Assembly (NCBI RefSeq): GCF_910596095.1
Contig: NC_056553.1
Coordinates: 21,772,725-21,836,724, forward strand
Direction of reading: 5' to 3'
From: Thunnus maccoyii
Lineage: Eukaryota; Chordata; Actinopteri; Scombriformes; Scombridae
DNA: 64,000 nucleotides
Positions 35,595 through 46,870 of the stretch are shown here, piece after piece. Both the position numbers and the translations under genes were made by a program. How positions within the stretch are numbered: position 1 is the first letter of the stretch; each line of letters opens with the position of its first letter. A model generated the notes under the pieces. The model made no database searches and was not told the DNA's origin. It saw only the letters and a list, made by a program, of their open reading frames with translations.

Positions 35595-37160
35595 AGGAAT
35601 TGTTTAACTTCTTCTGATAGAAAGTGCTGCAGTAGATGCAGCTCTTCTTAGAATGTCAAGTACACCACAGGAAGGTGCTTCATTCTTTCAGAAAGACCAA
35701 TGAAAGAAATGCTGAATGAGAGACTGAGTTACAGAAGCTAGTAGAACAGACGCTAACCGGGACATGATGTCATGAATTTGACTCTCTGTATTAATGATTA
35801 TAAAGAGTTAGCGATTCAAAACATCTGTCCCTTTAATCATTAAACATTTCAGAGTACCCATTGTGTTGGTAAATGTATATTTTACAGGGAAGGTAGAAAC
35901 AAAACTAGTTGGCCTACCTAGCTACTGGTTACTCTGATTCCCACTGAGACTTTTTGTTCATATTTTTTCAACACCTGCTGATGCAGCTCCAACACATCAG
36001 AGCTGTTTTCCTTACACATAATATAACTGGAGATTGTTGAAGATAGCTTAGATGTATTCCAACCAAAAAAGTAAACGTCTAAACAAACACTTTGACTTTA
36101 AGACATGCAGAGGAAGGAAAACACAGTAGATGGAGGAGATTCCTCTCGCCTTAGTATCCAGCATTACCACTAACACGATGACATTTTAAAATCATTTACA
36201 GAACTGTGGACAAACTTTTATCCTCTGCCACTACTCAGACTTTTCGAGTGTCTGGGACAGCTTTTGTAGGTCACATCACCCTGTTATTTGAGCTGTTCTT
36301 ACCTCTGCAAACCTCTCATCTTCCCTCAGTTTCTCCATTCATTTTATCCAAAGGTCTGCATCCCAGCGCCAGCTTATAATGTCTGTGCCACTAAACATAG
36401 ATTCCTGACGTTTACAGAAACAGAGACAGGGGTTAACATTTGCATGTGGTGAATATGTGGTATAAGGAGGGAAAGTCTGAGAGTAGCCTGCAGGCTTTTT
36501 GCGATGTAAAATGAAAAATGTCCTGCATCATTTCATTTGTTGAGGCCTTATTTAAGGTTTAAGAAGTGCCATTACTTGACATTATAAATCATTATGGGAT
36601 TTGGGACTCCTTGAAGGCCAAGATCCACAGAAAGGGCTCTGTTCATCATGTGCTGTAATGAACAGATACAGTTGGCAATGTCTGCTGTCTGATTTAGCTA
36701 CAGACCTGTAGCTTTGTTTTTTTTCAAGCCATGATCCCACTTTGGCATGTACTGTGTCTAAGCATTAATAGCATATTAAAGAATGAAATACTGTACATGC
36801 CAGTAATTCACCCTGTAGGAAGCTTTAGCATGTAGCGAGCAGTGACGTCGTTGTTCATAAGCTCACAGTTTCCATTCCTGCAGAGCAGGATGATGTCAAA
36901 GACCAAGGTGCCAAACGTGAACATTACAGGGTTTAAGTCTATTAAATCTATTATACTCTGAAACAGTTGTTGGCTCAGACTCTTAAACTTACATTACATA
37001 CATTAACACCAAGTCAGGTTTCTGATGACTGGAATAAACATGTGGCCAACACACTATATGGCATTCATAATGACTGATTTACGGCCATAGAGAGTGAATA
37101 GTATGTATGTATGAATGTTTCTCTGTGAGAATAGGTACATGCTTTTGAAGGTCAAACCGA

Positions 37161-38221
37161 CAGTGATGGACAAAAATACTCAAAATTTTTACTTATGTAA
37201 TAGAAACAATGCCACAATGTAAATATACTTGATTACAAGTGAAATAAATGAATTCAAAGTTTTACTTAAAGCTGCACTTATAAATTTTTTTATATGAACA
37301 ATGGGAAAAAGGCTTTGTGTAATGTGAAAAGTGCTGCTCTTGGTGACAAACCCAACAGAGAATTATAACCCGACTCTGCAGTTCCCTTCAACTCTACAGA
37401 GAATTTTAGCGTCTTCCAGCTCATTGTTTTGACTCAGTCTTACCACTCTCATAGTGTTGTTTTCAGATGCAACAGGCAATTTTTTTCAATGAAAAACCTC
37501 TTCTATACCCACTATATGCTACCTGCTCAGTACCAAACACACAAAAGACAAAGCAGTGGCTAGCTGGTGACCATAGTGGAGCATTTAGTGGCTAAAGAGC
37601 CAGATATTTCTGTCAGGAGATGGTGGATACTAAATATTAGACCAGCATTTGTCAGGTGATTGCAAACATGACCCCAAATGAATTATAATGTTGCTCTGTA
37701 ACTAAGCTACTGTTGGCTAACAAGTTAGTCATATCAACCTTATAAGGTGATGTCAATATTTTGTTTAACGCTTAAAAACAAACAAAATTGCCATTTTGGA
37801 AGAAACCACTGCAGCTTAAAGGATGATACATTTGTAAAACCTCAATATCAGGCATTTCAGGGTAGGACTTTTGTTGCAAGGCTGCTTTAATGGGGATTGG
37901 AGAAGTTATCTACAGTACAGTACATATGTGGTATATGAAGTACATATGTTTGTCTTCAGTACAGAAACACACAAGTGCACACATGCTAAAAATCTCAATT
38001 CCCAGGTTTCAACCCTGAAAAAAATTACTCAGATTTTATAAACTTCTAAAATATTTTTCCAGTAAAACATTAACCTGCAGTAACTAGAAACTAAAGCTGT
38101 CAAATAAATGTAGTGGAGTAGAAGTATCAGTTAACCTATAGAAATACTCAAGTAAAATACAAGTACCTCTAAATTTTACTCTGGTGCAGTACTACAAGTC
38201 TTTAGTTACTTTCCATCACTC
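37161..38221. mobile_element. interspersed DNA element (AGTGATGGA ends) interrupted by another element
   Basis: The left end is CAGTGATGGACAAAAATACT and the right end read on the minus strand is GAGTGATGGAAAGTAACTAA. The right part contains gtagtggagtagaagtat and aaatactcaagtaaaataca, which I recognise from memory as a very common percomorph repeat. The inner part, 37266-37820, is a separate inserted element. No target-site duplication is evident. No transposase ORF is visible. Confidence 0.6.
37266..37820. mobile_element. non-autonomous element with TTAAAGCTGCA inverted ends, complete copy
   Basis: The left end TTAAAGCTGCA and the right end TGCAGCTTAAA form inverted repeats around a 555-base body. 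The body shares ordered blocks with 63029-63600: the gtgcagttc/ctgcagttc plus ctctacagag region, the acctgctcagtaccaaacac region, the tagctggtga region, the catttgtcaggtg region and the gctaacaagttagtc/gctaacatgtttgcc region. Two diverged copies in one window support a dispersed family. No coding capacity is seen. Confidence 0.7.
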
Positions 38222-39047
38222 TTTGATTTTTTTGTTTCAGCCTCAAGGAAGTACTTTGTGTTTTGCCCTGTAAAACCAGTCAAAAAAATGTATATGTCTA
38301 GCTAAAAAGTGTGTGGGCTCAACATTTTCATCGGACAACAGCAGGGCATTTACATGTTTAAAGAAACCTTTAAAGTCGCTGAAAATAAATCAGTGTCTAC
38401 ATGATGTAAATAAGTGTGGCGTACACTACATTTTAGTGCAGCTGTTCCGGTCACAATGTTCCGTATGTGTGTGTCTGTGTGTGCACGTCACCGACAGTTC
38501 ATCGGTGTGCATGACATGTGTTTAAGCTTAACAAGCAGCTCTTTGAATGTTTACCTTCAGCGTTGTGTTTGTCCTGCCGGCTCCTCGCTTTCATTCTCTG
38601 TTTGCAGAAGAAGAGCGAGAGAAGGGAAGCAAAAAGGAGAAGAAGAAAGGGAAGGACTGGAAATGGACTGGGAGGGGGGTGGTGGGGGCATAGCAACAAA
38701 TACTCATGTCAGCAGAGGAGGAGAGACATACAGAGGGCAAATATTTACCGTGCTGTCCGGTCGACTCCCCAGGAGTCCTGCTTAATGAAAGACGAGGGGT
38801 GTTTAGAGGAGGGCGAGGCCGTTCAATTACCAGCTCCCACCAGCAGACAGTAGTTTGTGTACAAACACTCAGCTACTGTGGAAGGAGGGAGGTTGTATGT
38901 GTGCTTAAGATGTGAACGTAGGTGTGTACGTGTGTGTTAATTAAAGCATCTTGCACGTTCTGTTATTTTAGTGTGAATCTGTGAGTGGGATTTTTCAGGG
39001 TGGGGCTGTGGTAGTAGGCACTGCTGGGTTGGGGGAGGTATGTGGTG

Positions 39048-39050
<3 letters not shown>

Positions 39051-39082
<32 letters not shown>
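39051..39082. repeat. (TG)n microsatellite
   Basis: Sixteen TG units. It lies about 130 bases upstream of a CA array, so the two are complementary when transcribed. Confidence 0.95.
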
Positions 39083-39083
<1 letters not shown>

Positions 39084-39213
39084 TGAGGAGGGGGGGGGGT
39101 TGAGGGTCTTTCCAGCTCTTCATTATGTAAACAGTGTTTATGTTGTCCACTGAGAACCCCCAGAGGAATGTTTAGACAGAGGCCTTCATCAACTAACACC
39201 GCAGCCATTAGCA

Positions 39214-39214
<1 letters not shown>

Positions 39215-39258
<44 letters not shown>
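39215..39258. repeat. (CA)n microsatellite
   Basis: Twenty-two CA units, in the opposite sense to the TG array at 39051-39082. A shorter CA run follows near 39407-39421. Confidence 0.95.
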
Positions 39259-39260
<2 letters not shown>

Positions 39261-41179
39261 CTTCAGTACATACAGTAAACACACCGGTGCAAGCACACAA
39301 ACACACTGTCATTCTCTTTTTTTGTCTTTCCTTTCTTTAGGGAGTGTGTGATCAACTGTTTAAGGGAGTAACAGGAAGATAAAGGAAGGAGCCACACTCG
39401 CTTGACCACACACACACACACACCTAACACACACTACTGCGCAACTTAAGATAACCCTTATATCAGCATGTGTGTGTCAGATTGTGTGTTGCATGGAGGG
39501 AGGTGTTAAGCTACAAATGCTTCACCCTACATTTCTGAAAAAAAAACAACTCTGCGTCATCGTGAAAACTAGCCGCAAGGCCGAGTGGTTTCCACCCAAC
39601 AAACACAATACCATTCTCGTTATGTCACTGTGTACACTGCGTCAGCCAGCACTGTATCCAACACTCATTACCTTAAATTTAATCAAAATCATACTCACAC
39701 AGCCAGAGTCATCACAACTCGCAGCCGACACAACATATATGTACAGTATGGTCTAATGTAATCGAATGAATGCTGCGGCTGTACAGATGGCTAATTGGAA
39801 CTGGCAGCAAATGAGTGAACGCAAGCCAATGTTTGAGAAAATAAGAATAAAGAGATTGGAAGAGGCACGTAATTGCCCTGGGGCGCTTTCAGACATCAGA
39901 GCGCAGTTTTTTCTTATTTTTCCTCTGATGGTTTTGTAGCTGTTATACGTTTAGCTGCGGCTGCTCCCGTCTTAGGCAGAGCAGGTGACACACAGCAGTG
40001 ATATGAAGGAAGTTCTAATTTACAGCATGGCAGCATGAAAACACAAAAACAGTAAAGCAATAGAAGACAATAAAAAGTTAAAGTTCCCCTTTGCTTTTTC
40101 TTCTTGTTCCAACAGTTGGAGCTTCACTGTACAGAATGATGTATGTGCAGAGTTTGTTTTACATTCATCTGCTGTAAGTGGGAATTTTCTCTGTGCTCAT
40201 TAAAAAAAAATCTGATTTTAAGGGAGCGGACCTATGAGCATGATTTGTGACAACTAGTTTGGAAGCCAATCCTCGTCCAGTATTCAACTTACACAAGTGT
40301 AATGTGGAAACTTGAAGCCTCCAGTGCACAAACACTGAGAATGGACTTTACAGTGAAGTAGGAGACATCAATTAAACTTCTGAAATGAAATATATTTGCA
40401 TTATCAGAGATTCTGTAATGATGGAGAAGGAAAAGATGTAATTTTAAGGTTTAAAGTGGTAATTGTACTTTTTTTGTGTGTAAAAACCATATCGGACACA
40501 AATTATTGTTCCAAGCAGGGTATTTTTATGTCTTAATGAAGCTTAGCGAAAGTTCGATCAGGAAGACTATCTTTTGCATAAACAGGTCTGTAGTATTATT
40601 TCTCAAACCATCTGTCATTCCCATCCTGAATGCATGCTCACTTCTAATTTCCTTGCTGTCATTCCCCTGGGTGTCAATTAAGGCTGTTTACATCACCTGG
40701 GCACATATAACTAATAGCATGGTGAGACACCTTCATTGTCATATTGTGGCTGTCTTTTAAAATATGTTTTCTCCCTCTCTGCTTTAGTGCTTTCATGGTG
40801 CCGTTTTGTGCACGTTTCACACCTACTGCTCACATGCTTGCTGCTGTATTTGCTGCTGCTCACATAATAGCATTTCTCAAGACTGATGTCCCTCAATTCA
40901 AAACCTCCCTGTAGAGTCTAAGCACCAAAGACTTTTGAGAACACCTAATCATCACTATCATCTGTATGATAAACATTTCTTTTTGCGTCATTCACTTGAC
41001 TCTCCTGATTGAAATACATGTCTGGAGGGGATAAACTACACAATATAAAATACGATAATGATTCAATGTTAAAAACAAACAAAAAAAACCAAACAAACAA
41101 CATTTAAAATAGCATAAAATGCAACGCTGTGCATGGAACCAAGTTATCTCTCACCTGAGGGAAGGCTGTAAACCTCTCT

Positions 41180-41400
41180 GATGAGTGCATTGAGCTAAAT
41201 GCTAACATCTGCATGCTAACATGCTCACAATGATGTTACATGCTGATGTTTGGAAAGTATAATTTTACCATGTTGGTTTAGCGTGGTAGGATGCTAGTAT
41301 TTGCTAATTATCACTAAACACAAAGTGCAGCTGAGGCTGATGGGAATGATTGGCATCATGAACCAAAGTATGGGACAAACTGAAATTTTGACCTGACAAT
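41180..41400. repeat. percomorph-type interspersed repeat
   Basis: The stretch contains gctaacatctgcatgctaac, atgctcacaatgatgttaca and cactaaacacaaagtgcagc plus tgaggctgatgggaatgatt, a block order I recognise from memory as a very common fish repeat. Boundaries are approximate and no terminal repeats were resolved. Confidence 0.55.
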
Positions 41401-41847
41401 GATTTATGGCAGGTCACTTGACACTGTTGATAAGTATCACTTGACGTATTTTTGACAGAAAAAAGTGTCACTCGTCACTTTCCTGTCATGTTGTGCACCT
41501 GGAGAATTTTGTTAAGTCACAGACACCATATATTTTGTCACGCAATATGTTTGGGTAGTGTTATTAACCTCCCCATGGAGATTACAGTTTTCACTGAACT
41601 TCCTTATTGATATTTTGGTCTGTAACTTTAGACAACTTCTGATGTCATTGTTCAATTAGGTTAATTATTTTAGCTAGCTTTCCAAAGCATAAATTGAAAA
41701 TGTTTTGCTTGACTCTTTAATTTTTGTTGAGCCACTGGAGCGATGCTTATCAAGAGTGTCGAGCATTAACATCACCATCCCTGGAACCATTAGCTTCCCA
41801 ATGATTTGACAATATTGCAATGTTGACAGTATATTCTACTTTTGGAA

Positions 41848-41940
41848 CTTCCTGTTAATGTTAAAAAAAACATTTAACATCAATGTTAAAGTTAATGTTA
41901 AAAAACATTTAACTTCCTGTTAATATTAAAAACATTTAAC
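41848..41940. repeat. short tandem repeat, about three diverged units
   Basis: Units built on gttaatgttaaaaaacattt with aacttcctgttaat recur three times, with spacing changed by small deletions. Confidence 0.7.
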
Positions 41941-42609
41941 CTCTTGAATATACAGTCTCTGTTGCTCTTTCTTACATATTGCTTCAGTGTTCTTGCCAAA
42001 GTAGAGTAAACATCCACTTTTAGGGATCATTATCTTCTGCTTTTGAATCTGGGAATTTTTTGATGTTTGTGTTCAGAACATTTCTTTTTTTTTTTAAAAA
42101 AAGAGTGAAAACCAAGAGGCACTCTGTTGCATAATTACAGCTTGCATGAATACCCTTAGCATTCTTCTCTTGACTGTATATTTCTGCAAGCATTGTCTGA
42201 CCTTGTTTACTGTAAACTGTGGTGATCCACATCTGCTGACGGCATGAAAAAGACTATTTTTGAAAGAGTCAGTTACATAAAATCTGAGTGAAAATTGATT
42301 GAAATCAATCTGCCCTGTCTTTTAAAAAAAAATCCTGGTATTTTTCAGTTAAAGTTGGTTAAAACAAAAAAACAGCGAGCCTCAGAAATAAATAAGTCAA
42401 GTCAATACAAACAATTTGTCCCTCAAGAGAACCCCGTCTTTTATAGTTTAATGTATGTTACTGTTACTTCTGACTTTGTACTCTATATTATGATTACATC
42501 TTGACAATGTTATAGGGAAAAAAAAGTTGAAAGTGTGGGTGGGTTTATCTTCTACTATATCCTGCTCAGCACAAACCGCAACTCTGCACTATGTGTGTGT
42601 GCGTGTGCC

Positions 42610-42691
42610 TACAGCATCAGTCAAAAGTTTGGACACACTTTTTTATTCAAGTGAATGGGAAGGTGCGTCCAAACTTTTGACTGGTACTGTA
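42610..42691. mobile_element. palindromic Tc1/mariner-type MITE, copy 2
   Basis: An 82-base palindrome of the same family as 25457-25537. The left arm begins TACAGCATCAGTCAAAAGTT and the right arm on the minus strand begins TACAGTACCAGTCAAAAGTT; the centre is more diverged than in copy 1. TA is present at both ends. Confidence 0.8.
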
Positions 42692-45600
42692 TGTCCCATT
42701 TGGAACCAACTAGCAACCAACCAACAAGCTTCACTCCTCGGGAATATATGGATGGGCTTTACAGATACATGAGGCTGGATGTTTCGGACATGGCAGCAGG
42801 TTGCGTGCCATGCCTACGATGATGCATGAGATCACTGTACGGCTTACGTGATGCTGTCGTGGCTTTTGCATGCATGAACTGCAGTTACATAAGGTCCTAT
42901 CTGACTCAGACGCAGCACCTGTAGATGAGAAGCGAACTGGATGTTATGGGAGCGGATAGTGTTTGAAGTGATGAGATATGATTGGAAGAACAAACCTAAT
43001 CAAGCACTTAGTAATGACTCCTCACTTTCTCTTGTTGTGGTTTCTGCTGCTCCTTGGATTGTGTAAAGCCTTAAAGACTTTTGGAGTCTCTGTCACCGGA
43101 TCAGCCTGCAAGTGTTTATCGTATTGTTATCAGGAAGTCTTCCTCTTTCTTTCCTCTAGTGTACCACTTGACATAGGATGCCCACCGCACTATGTTTAGA
43201 AAGGGGGTCTTACAAGTGAGGCGACTGACTCATCGGACCACAGACTGATTTACTCACACAGAACACACAATGTTAAAGTGTGCAATCTGCAGCCCTCAGG
43301 TACTCTAAACACACACATGCCATGTTGCGTGCTCTCCCTGTGTTTAGTCTTTAAAAGTCCAGGAAACGCCCCTCCTTTGAAGCTCCTAAGAAGCCCAAGC
43401 ATGCCTTCCAGCGTCTCCCCTGTTCTGGGTTTAGAGCCGCTGTGGCCTATATGGATCCAGTTAGAGCCTCACTATAGGAACGTTCACATTTTGTCTTTAT
43501 GGGCATGTAAAACATTCTGTTTATATTATAATGCACCACAGAACAGTCTATTAGCCATAATAGGCTCCCTGGCAAACCTCCAAATAATGAATAAAATAAA
43601 CAATGTGTGTATTCATCCCCGTCACAGCCAGAACTGCTAAATGGAGTAACAGAAACGTTGAGACACAGGCGATAAAAGCGGTTGAAAGAATAATTCAGTG
43701 TCTTGAATTGAATTAGCTGTATAGCCCCAAGCAGCGCACAGAGAACACATAAAACATGAGATTTGTCAAATGCATTTACTTTGCTGCTGGGACTGCTCGG
43801 GTTCCTTCAACCACTTCTCTCTGGGATTTCGAAGACAAAAGTAGCATTCTGTTTTTAACAAGACATTTTAATTGCGTTACAGTATTTTTTATTGCTGTGC
43901 TCACTGAGTCAGAGGAGAAGAGATTGATTCTGCTTTGACCACAGGGCAAGAATGATCTTTTCTTGGCTATTAAACATCTCAGACATCTCAGTGCCACAGA
44001 TACATGTGTGTAAGCAGGATGGAGTAATTTGGCTCCTGGCTATACAGGTTTGGCTCTTTGATGATGATTAGCTTTTTGTTGATTTTTATATTCAGCATTA
44101 TTATATGTACTTTATATTTGGAACCATAAATTACAGAAAATTAAACTGCCTCATTCAAGCAAAAACTGTAACTATTCGATGAGGGCTAAAAGTTTCTAAA
44201 ACTCAACGTTTAAAACTAGTGCTTATAGTTCTTTTCCATCGCAGGAACTTCTCCCTCTGGGACTACTTAAATATAAAAGAAAAAAAATGTGGAGATTTAT
44301 GTGGAAAATACACAAAACATATGCTGACAGTGAACATTTTGCATATGTTCAATGAAAAATGTTGATAAAATGTAATCTGGGCTGCATTGTGTTTGCTAAT
44401 GCAAATTAGTTGTATATGAACACATATATGAACTTTTTTATGAACAAGACTGGATGGCATTGGGACACTAACCATTTGTTGGATCTTGAAGGTTCCCAAA
44501 CGCAACACTGAAAACCAGAACCAAACCTCACCAACCAACAAGCTGTGTCACTGGGACTGGCTCCATATCTCTGGCAGATTTGCAAGGCTGGACCCAGATT
44601 CCAGAAGCTGTAGTGATCAAAACCAATGCTGTGATTCCTGCTTCTTCACTGAATATTGTTATACACATTACAGTAAAGCAGATATTTGCATGGTAGGCAT
44701 GATGTCTTCACGTGAAGGACGATTCCTCAAATGTCTCACCAGCTGCTCCATTTTCAAAGCAGACTCACATACATAAAGGCAAACATTACACACTGTTATC
44801 CCATAATTAGAGCTGGTATAAAGAGTATCCACACCCATTGATTCAGTGTTTGGACCACACCCATCAAACCTTCAGGTGTGTTGTGCTGGGTCTTTATTAC
44901 GTACGGTATAATTAAGTCATTGTCTCTATGTGTGGCTCCACTTCTGAAACTGAAACAGCAGAGAATCTCACTCAATGCACAATCTTTAATGGAGTCTTTT
45001 TCCCATTAGCATCAAGACAAAGAAAACCTCAGTGGTATGTTACTTATGATTATGATATACTGAGGGCATACAGAGCCACCAGTGTGACCTCTCTGATGAC
45101 AGATAAGGCTTCTTGTAGTGAGACAGATAGAGATATAAGAAGACAAACCCTAGAGGAAGACACAGAAATAAACCGGAGGAGAGAACACTTTGCACCATCA
45201 GATAAGCACAAAACACATAAACAACAAAAGCAAAAATCCCCCTTTTTCTTTCTCTTCAAAGTACATGGATGCATGTGAATATACTTATGCAGGCAGTCAT
45301 GTGAGTGCACGCACACACACTCAATCTAAGACACACACACACTCACACGTACACACACATCAGTGCTGGGTCGTGTGGATATCTTAGGTCAGTGTATATG
45401 AGGCGGGCGGATAGGAGTGGCTGAGGCTCATCCCTTGGGGAGCCAGCCGTTCTCTCTCTCAGATAAGACCTTGGACACTCCTCTGAAAATCCCCCATTTC
45501 TCTTCCTTCATCTCACACTCTGTCCTTTGCTCTATCTTCTCCCACCTCAGTACCTCCTTTACGTCCTGTAGTCAGCACCGCCAGCAGTCCAGGGTCCACT

Positions 45601-46049
45601 TTTTTTTTTTTTTTAAATTAATCTCAGCATTGTTATTTCAGACTAAAAACACACCTACTTTGCAGCAGGACTCAGCAAGGTGAAGAGCCACTCCTAGGCG
45701 AGACACTCACAACCGCAAAGTAGAAGTTATGATGACGTGTTGTACTTCTCTGGTTCTGCAGGTAATATAGGTGACTAAGGTATCAAAGTTATAGTTGCAA
45801 AAATACAACGCCAAAATAAAGTTAGAGCTTAAATCTCATAATGATACCAATAAGCCATTTGCAATAGGCTGCAAGTAAGTGCTGGCAAGCCGCCTCCATT
45901 GCTTAATCTATATACAATTTAAAACAGTAGATAGTTTGACTCAGCTGTGCAACATACTATACTAATCTGCCCTAACCACTGCATTGTTTCACAATGCCTG
46001 TCATAGTGCTGCATCTTGCATGTATTGTACAATACTGCACATGTAACAC

Positions 46050-46870
46050 GGTAATCTTAAGATAAGACTTTATTGCTCCAGAAGGAAATTTGCCTTTGAG
46101 ACACAATGCAGCTGCTATACAGTCCAAATAATTCAACATTACTACACATATTTGTCATAAATACCATGACAAAAAAGTACAATAAATAACTCAGGATAAA
46201 AACTAAAAATCAGTAAATACTCCAAACTTCTGAGATCCTCAAAATAAAATGTAAAACACTGAAGAATCTCATCTACTGCAGTAACCCATGATGTTATCAC
46301 TTATTGCACATTCCCACATTGACCACACAGAACAGTACACAAACATCATTATCAACAACAACAACAACAATCAAACGTTGCTGCTGTCAGCCACTGGGGT
46401 GTTTGTTAATGGCTTTAATGGACTGAGGGATGAAGGAGTGTTCGTATCTGTTTAGAGTGCACTGAAGAACTCTGTAACGCCTGGCTGAGGGGAGGAGCTG
46501 GTAATCACTGTGAGGGATATGAGTCGGGTCAGAAATAATTTTTCTGGCCTGAGGGATGATGTTTTCCAGATCTGGGTGTTGTTTGACTCCCATAATCTTC
46601 ATGGACCTTTGTATGAGGCGGCTGATCTTTGCCTTTAACTGCACTGACAGGTTGCCAAACTAGCTGAAATTTCCCTATTACTCTCTATTATTTTGACTCT
46701 CACTGAGCACATGAAGCCTGCACAGAAAGTATGGCCTTTGTTGGATATGTGTGCACACCTGTTCTACATGGACTGTCCAGGTTAGAGTGTTATCTATGTG
46801 AACCCCCCAAGTACTTACAGCTTGCAATTTTCTCTGTGGGGCACAAACTCACTGAAAATGATTCATTTTT
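46050..46870 (-). mobile_element. 5'-truncated LINE (L2/CR1/Rex-like) with decayed reverse-transcriptase C-terminus
   Basis: On the minus strand, 46870 to about 46700 encodes KYLG and then, after a frameshift, VHIDNTLTWTVHVEQVC, the KYLGVxID-type block that follows the reverse-transcriptase core in fish non-LTR elements. After a further disruption, 46644-46387 is open for 85 codons and includes IIPQARKIISDPTHIPHSDY, QLLPSARRYRV and NRYEHSFIPQSIKAIN, the usual C-terminal block. The 3' UTR contains a (GTT)n stretch and ends in gcaataaagtcttatctta near 46050, a typical simple-repeat tail. The endonuclease and catalytic core are absent. It is a dead fragment, not a host gene. Confidence 0.85.

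Larger units (their letters stand above)
25538..37160. other. gene-poor region, second part
   Basis: About 11.6 kb without a supportable gene. It contains a foldback element (26510-26985), an 11-bp perfect inverted repeat (27986-28031), a LINE 3' tail (about 28180-28281), a cluster of palindromic E-boxes (29635-29694), a degenerate stretch rich in atgatctcataa-like motifs (about 30711-30990), TG and CA arrays at 32341 and 34484, and a short hairpin at 35564-35594. The ORFs present are short and lack known domains. Confidence 0.65.
37821..46049. other. gene-poor region, third part
   Basis: After the nested element ends at 38221 this is about 7.8 kb without a supportable gene. It contains opposed TG and CA arrays (39051-39082 and 39215-39258), a percomorph-type repeat at about 41180-41400, a short tandem repeat (41848-41940), the second Tc1-like MITE (42610-42691) and non-repetitive candidate regulatory stretches at about 40600-40720 and 43360-43640. 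The 123- and 111-codon ORFs near 38414-38853 are purine-rich low-complexity frames. Confidence 0.6.

Noticed and set aside
38414..38853. Overlapping 123- and 111-codon ORFs with Arg/Lys/Glu-rich products
   Set aside because: They arise from a purine-rich tract (agaagaagagcgagagaag) read in several frames and show no domain.
46387..46644. 85-codon minus-strand ORF as a host gene
   Set aside because: Its sequence matches the C-terminal block of fish LINE reverse transcriptases and it sits in a LINE fragment with the expected 3' tail.
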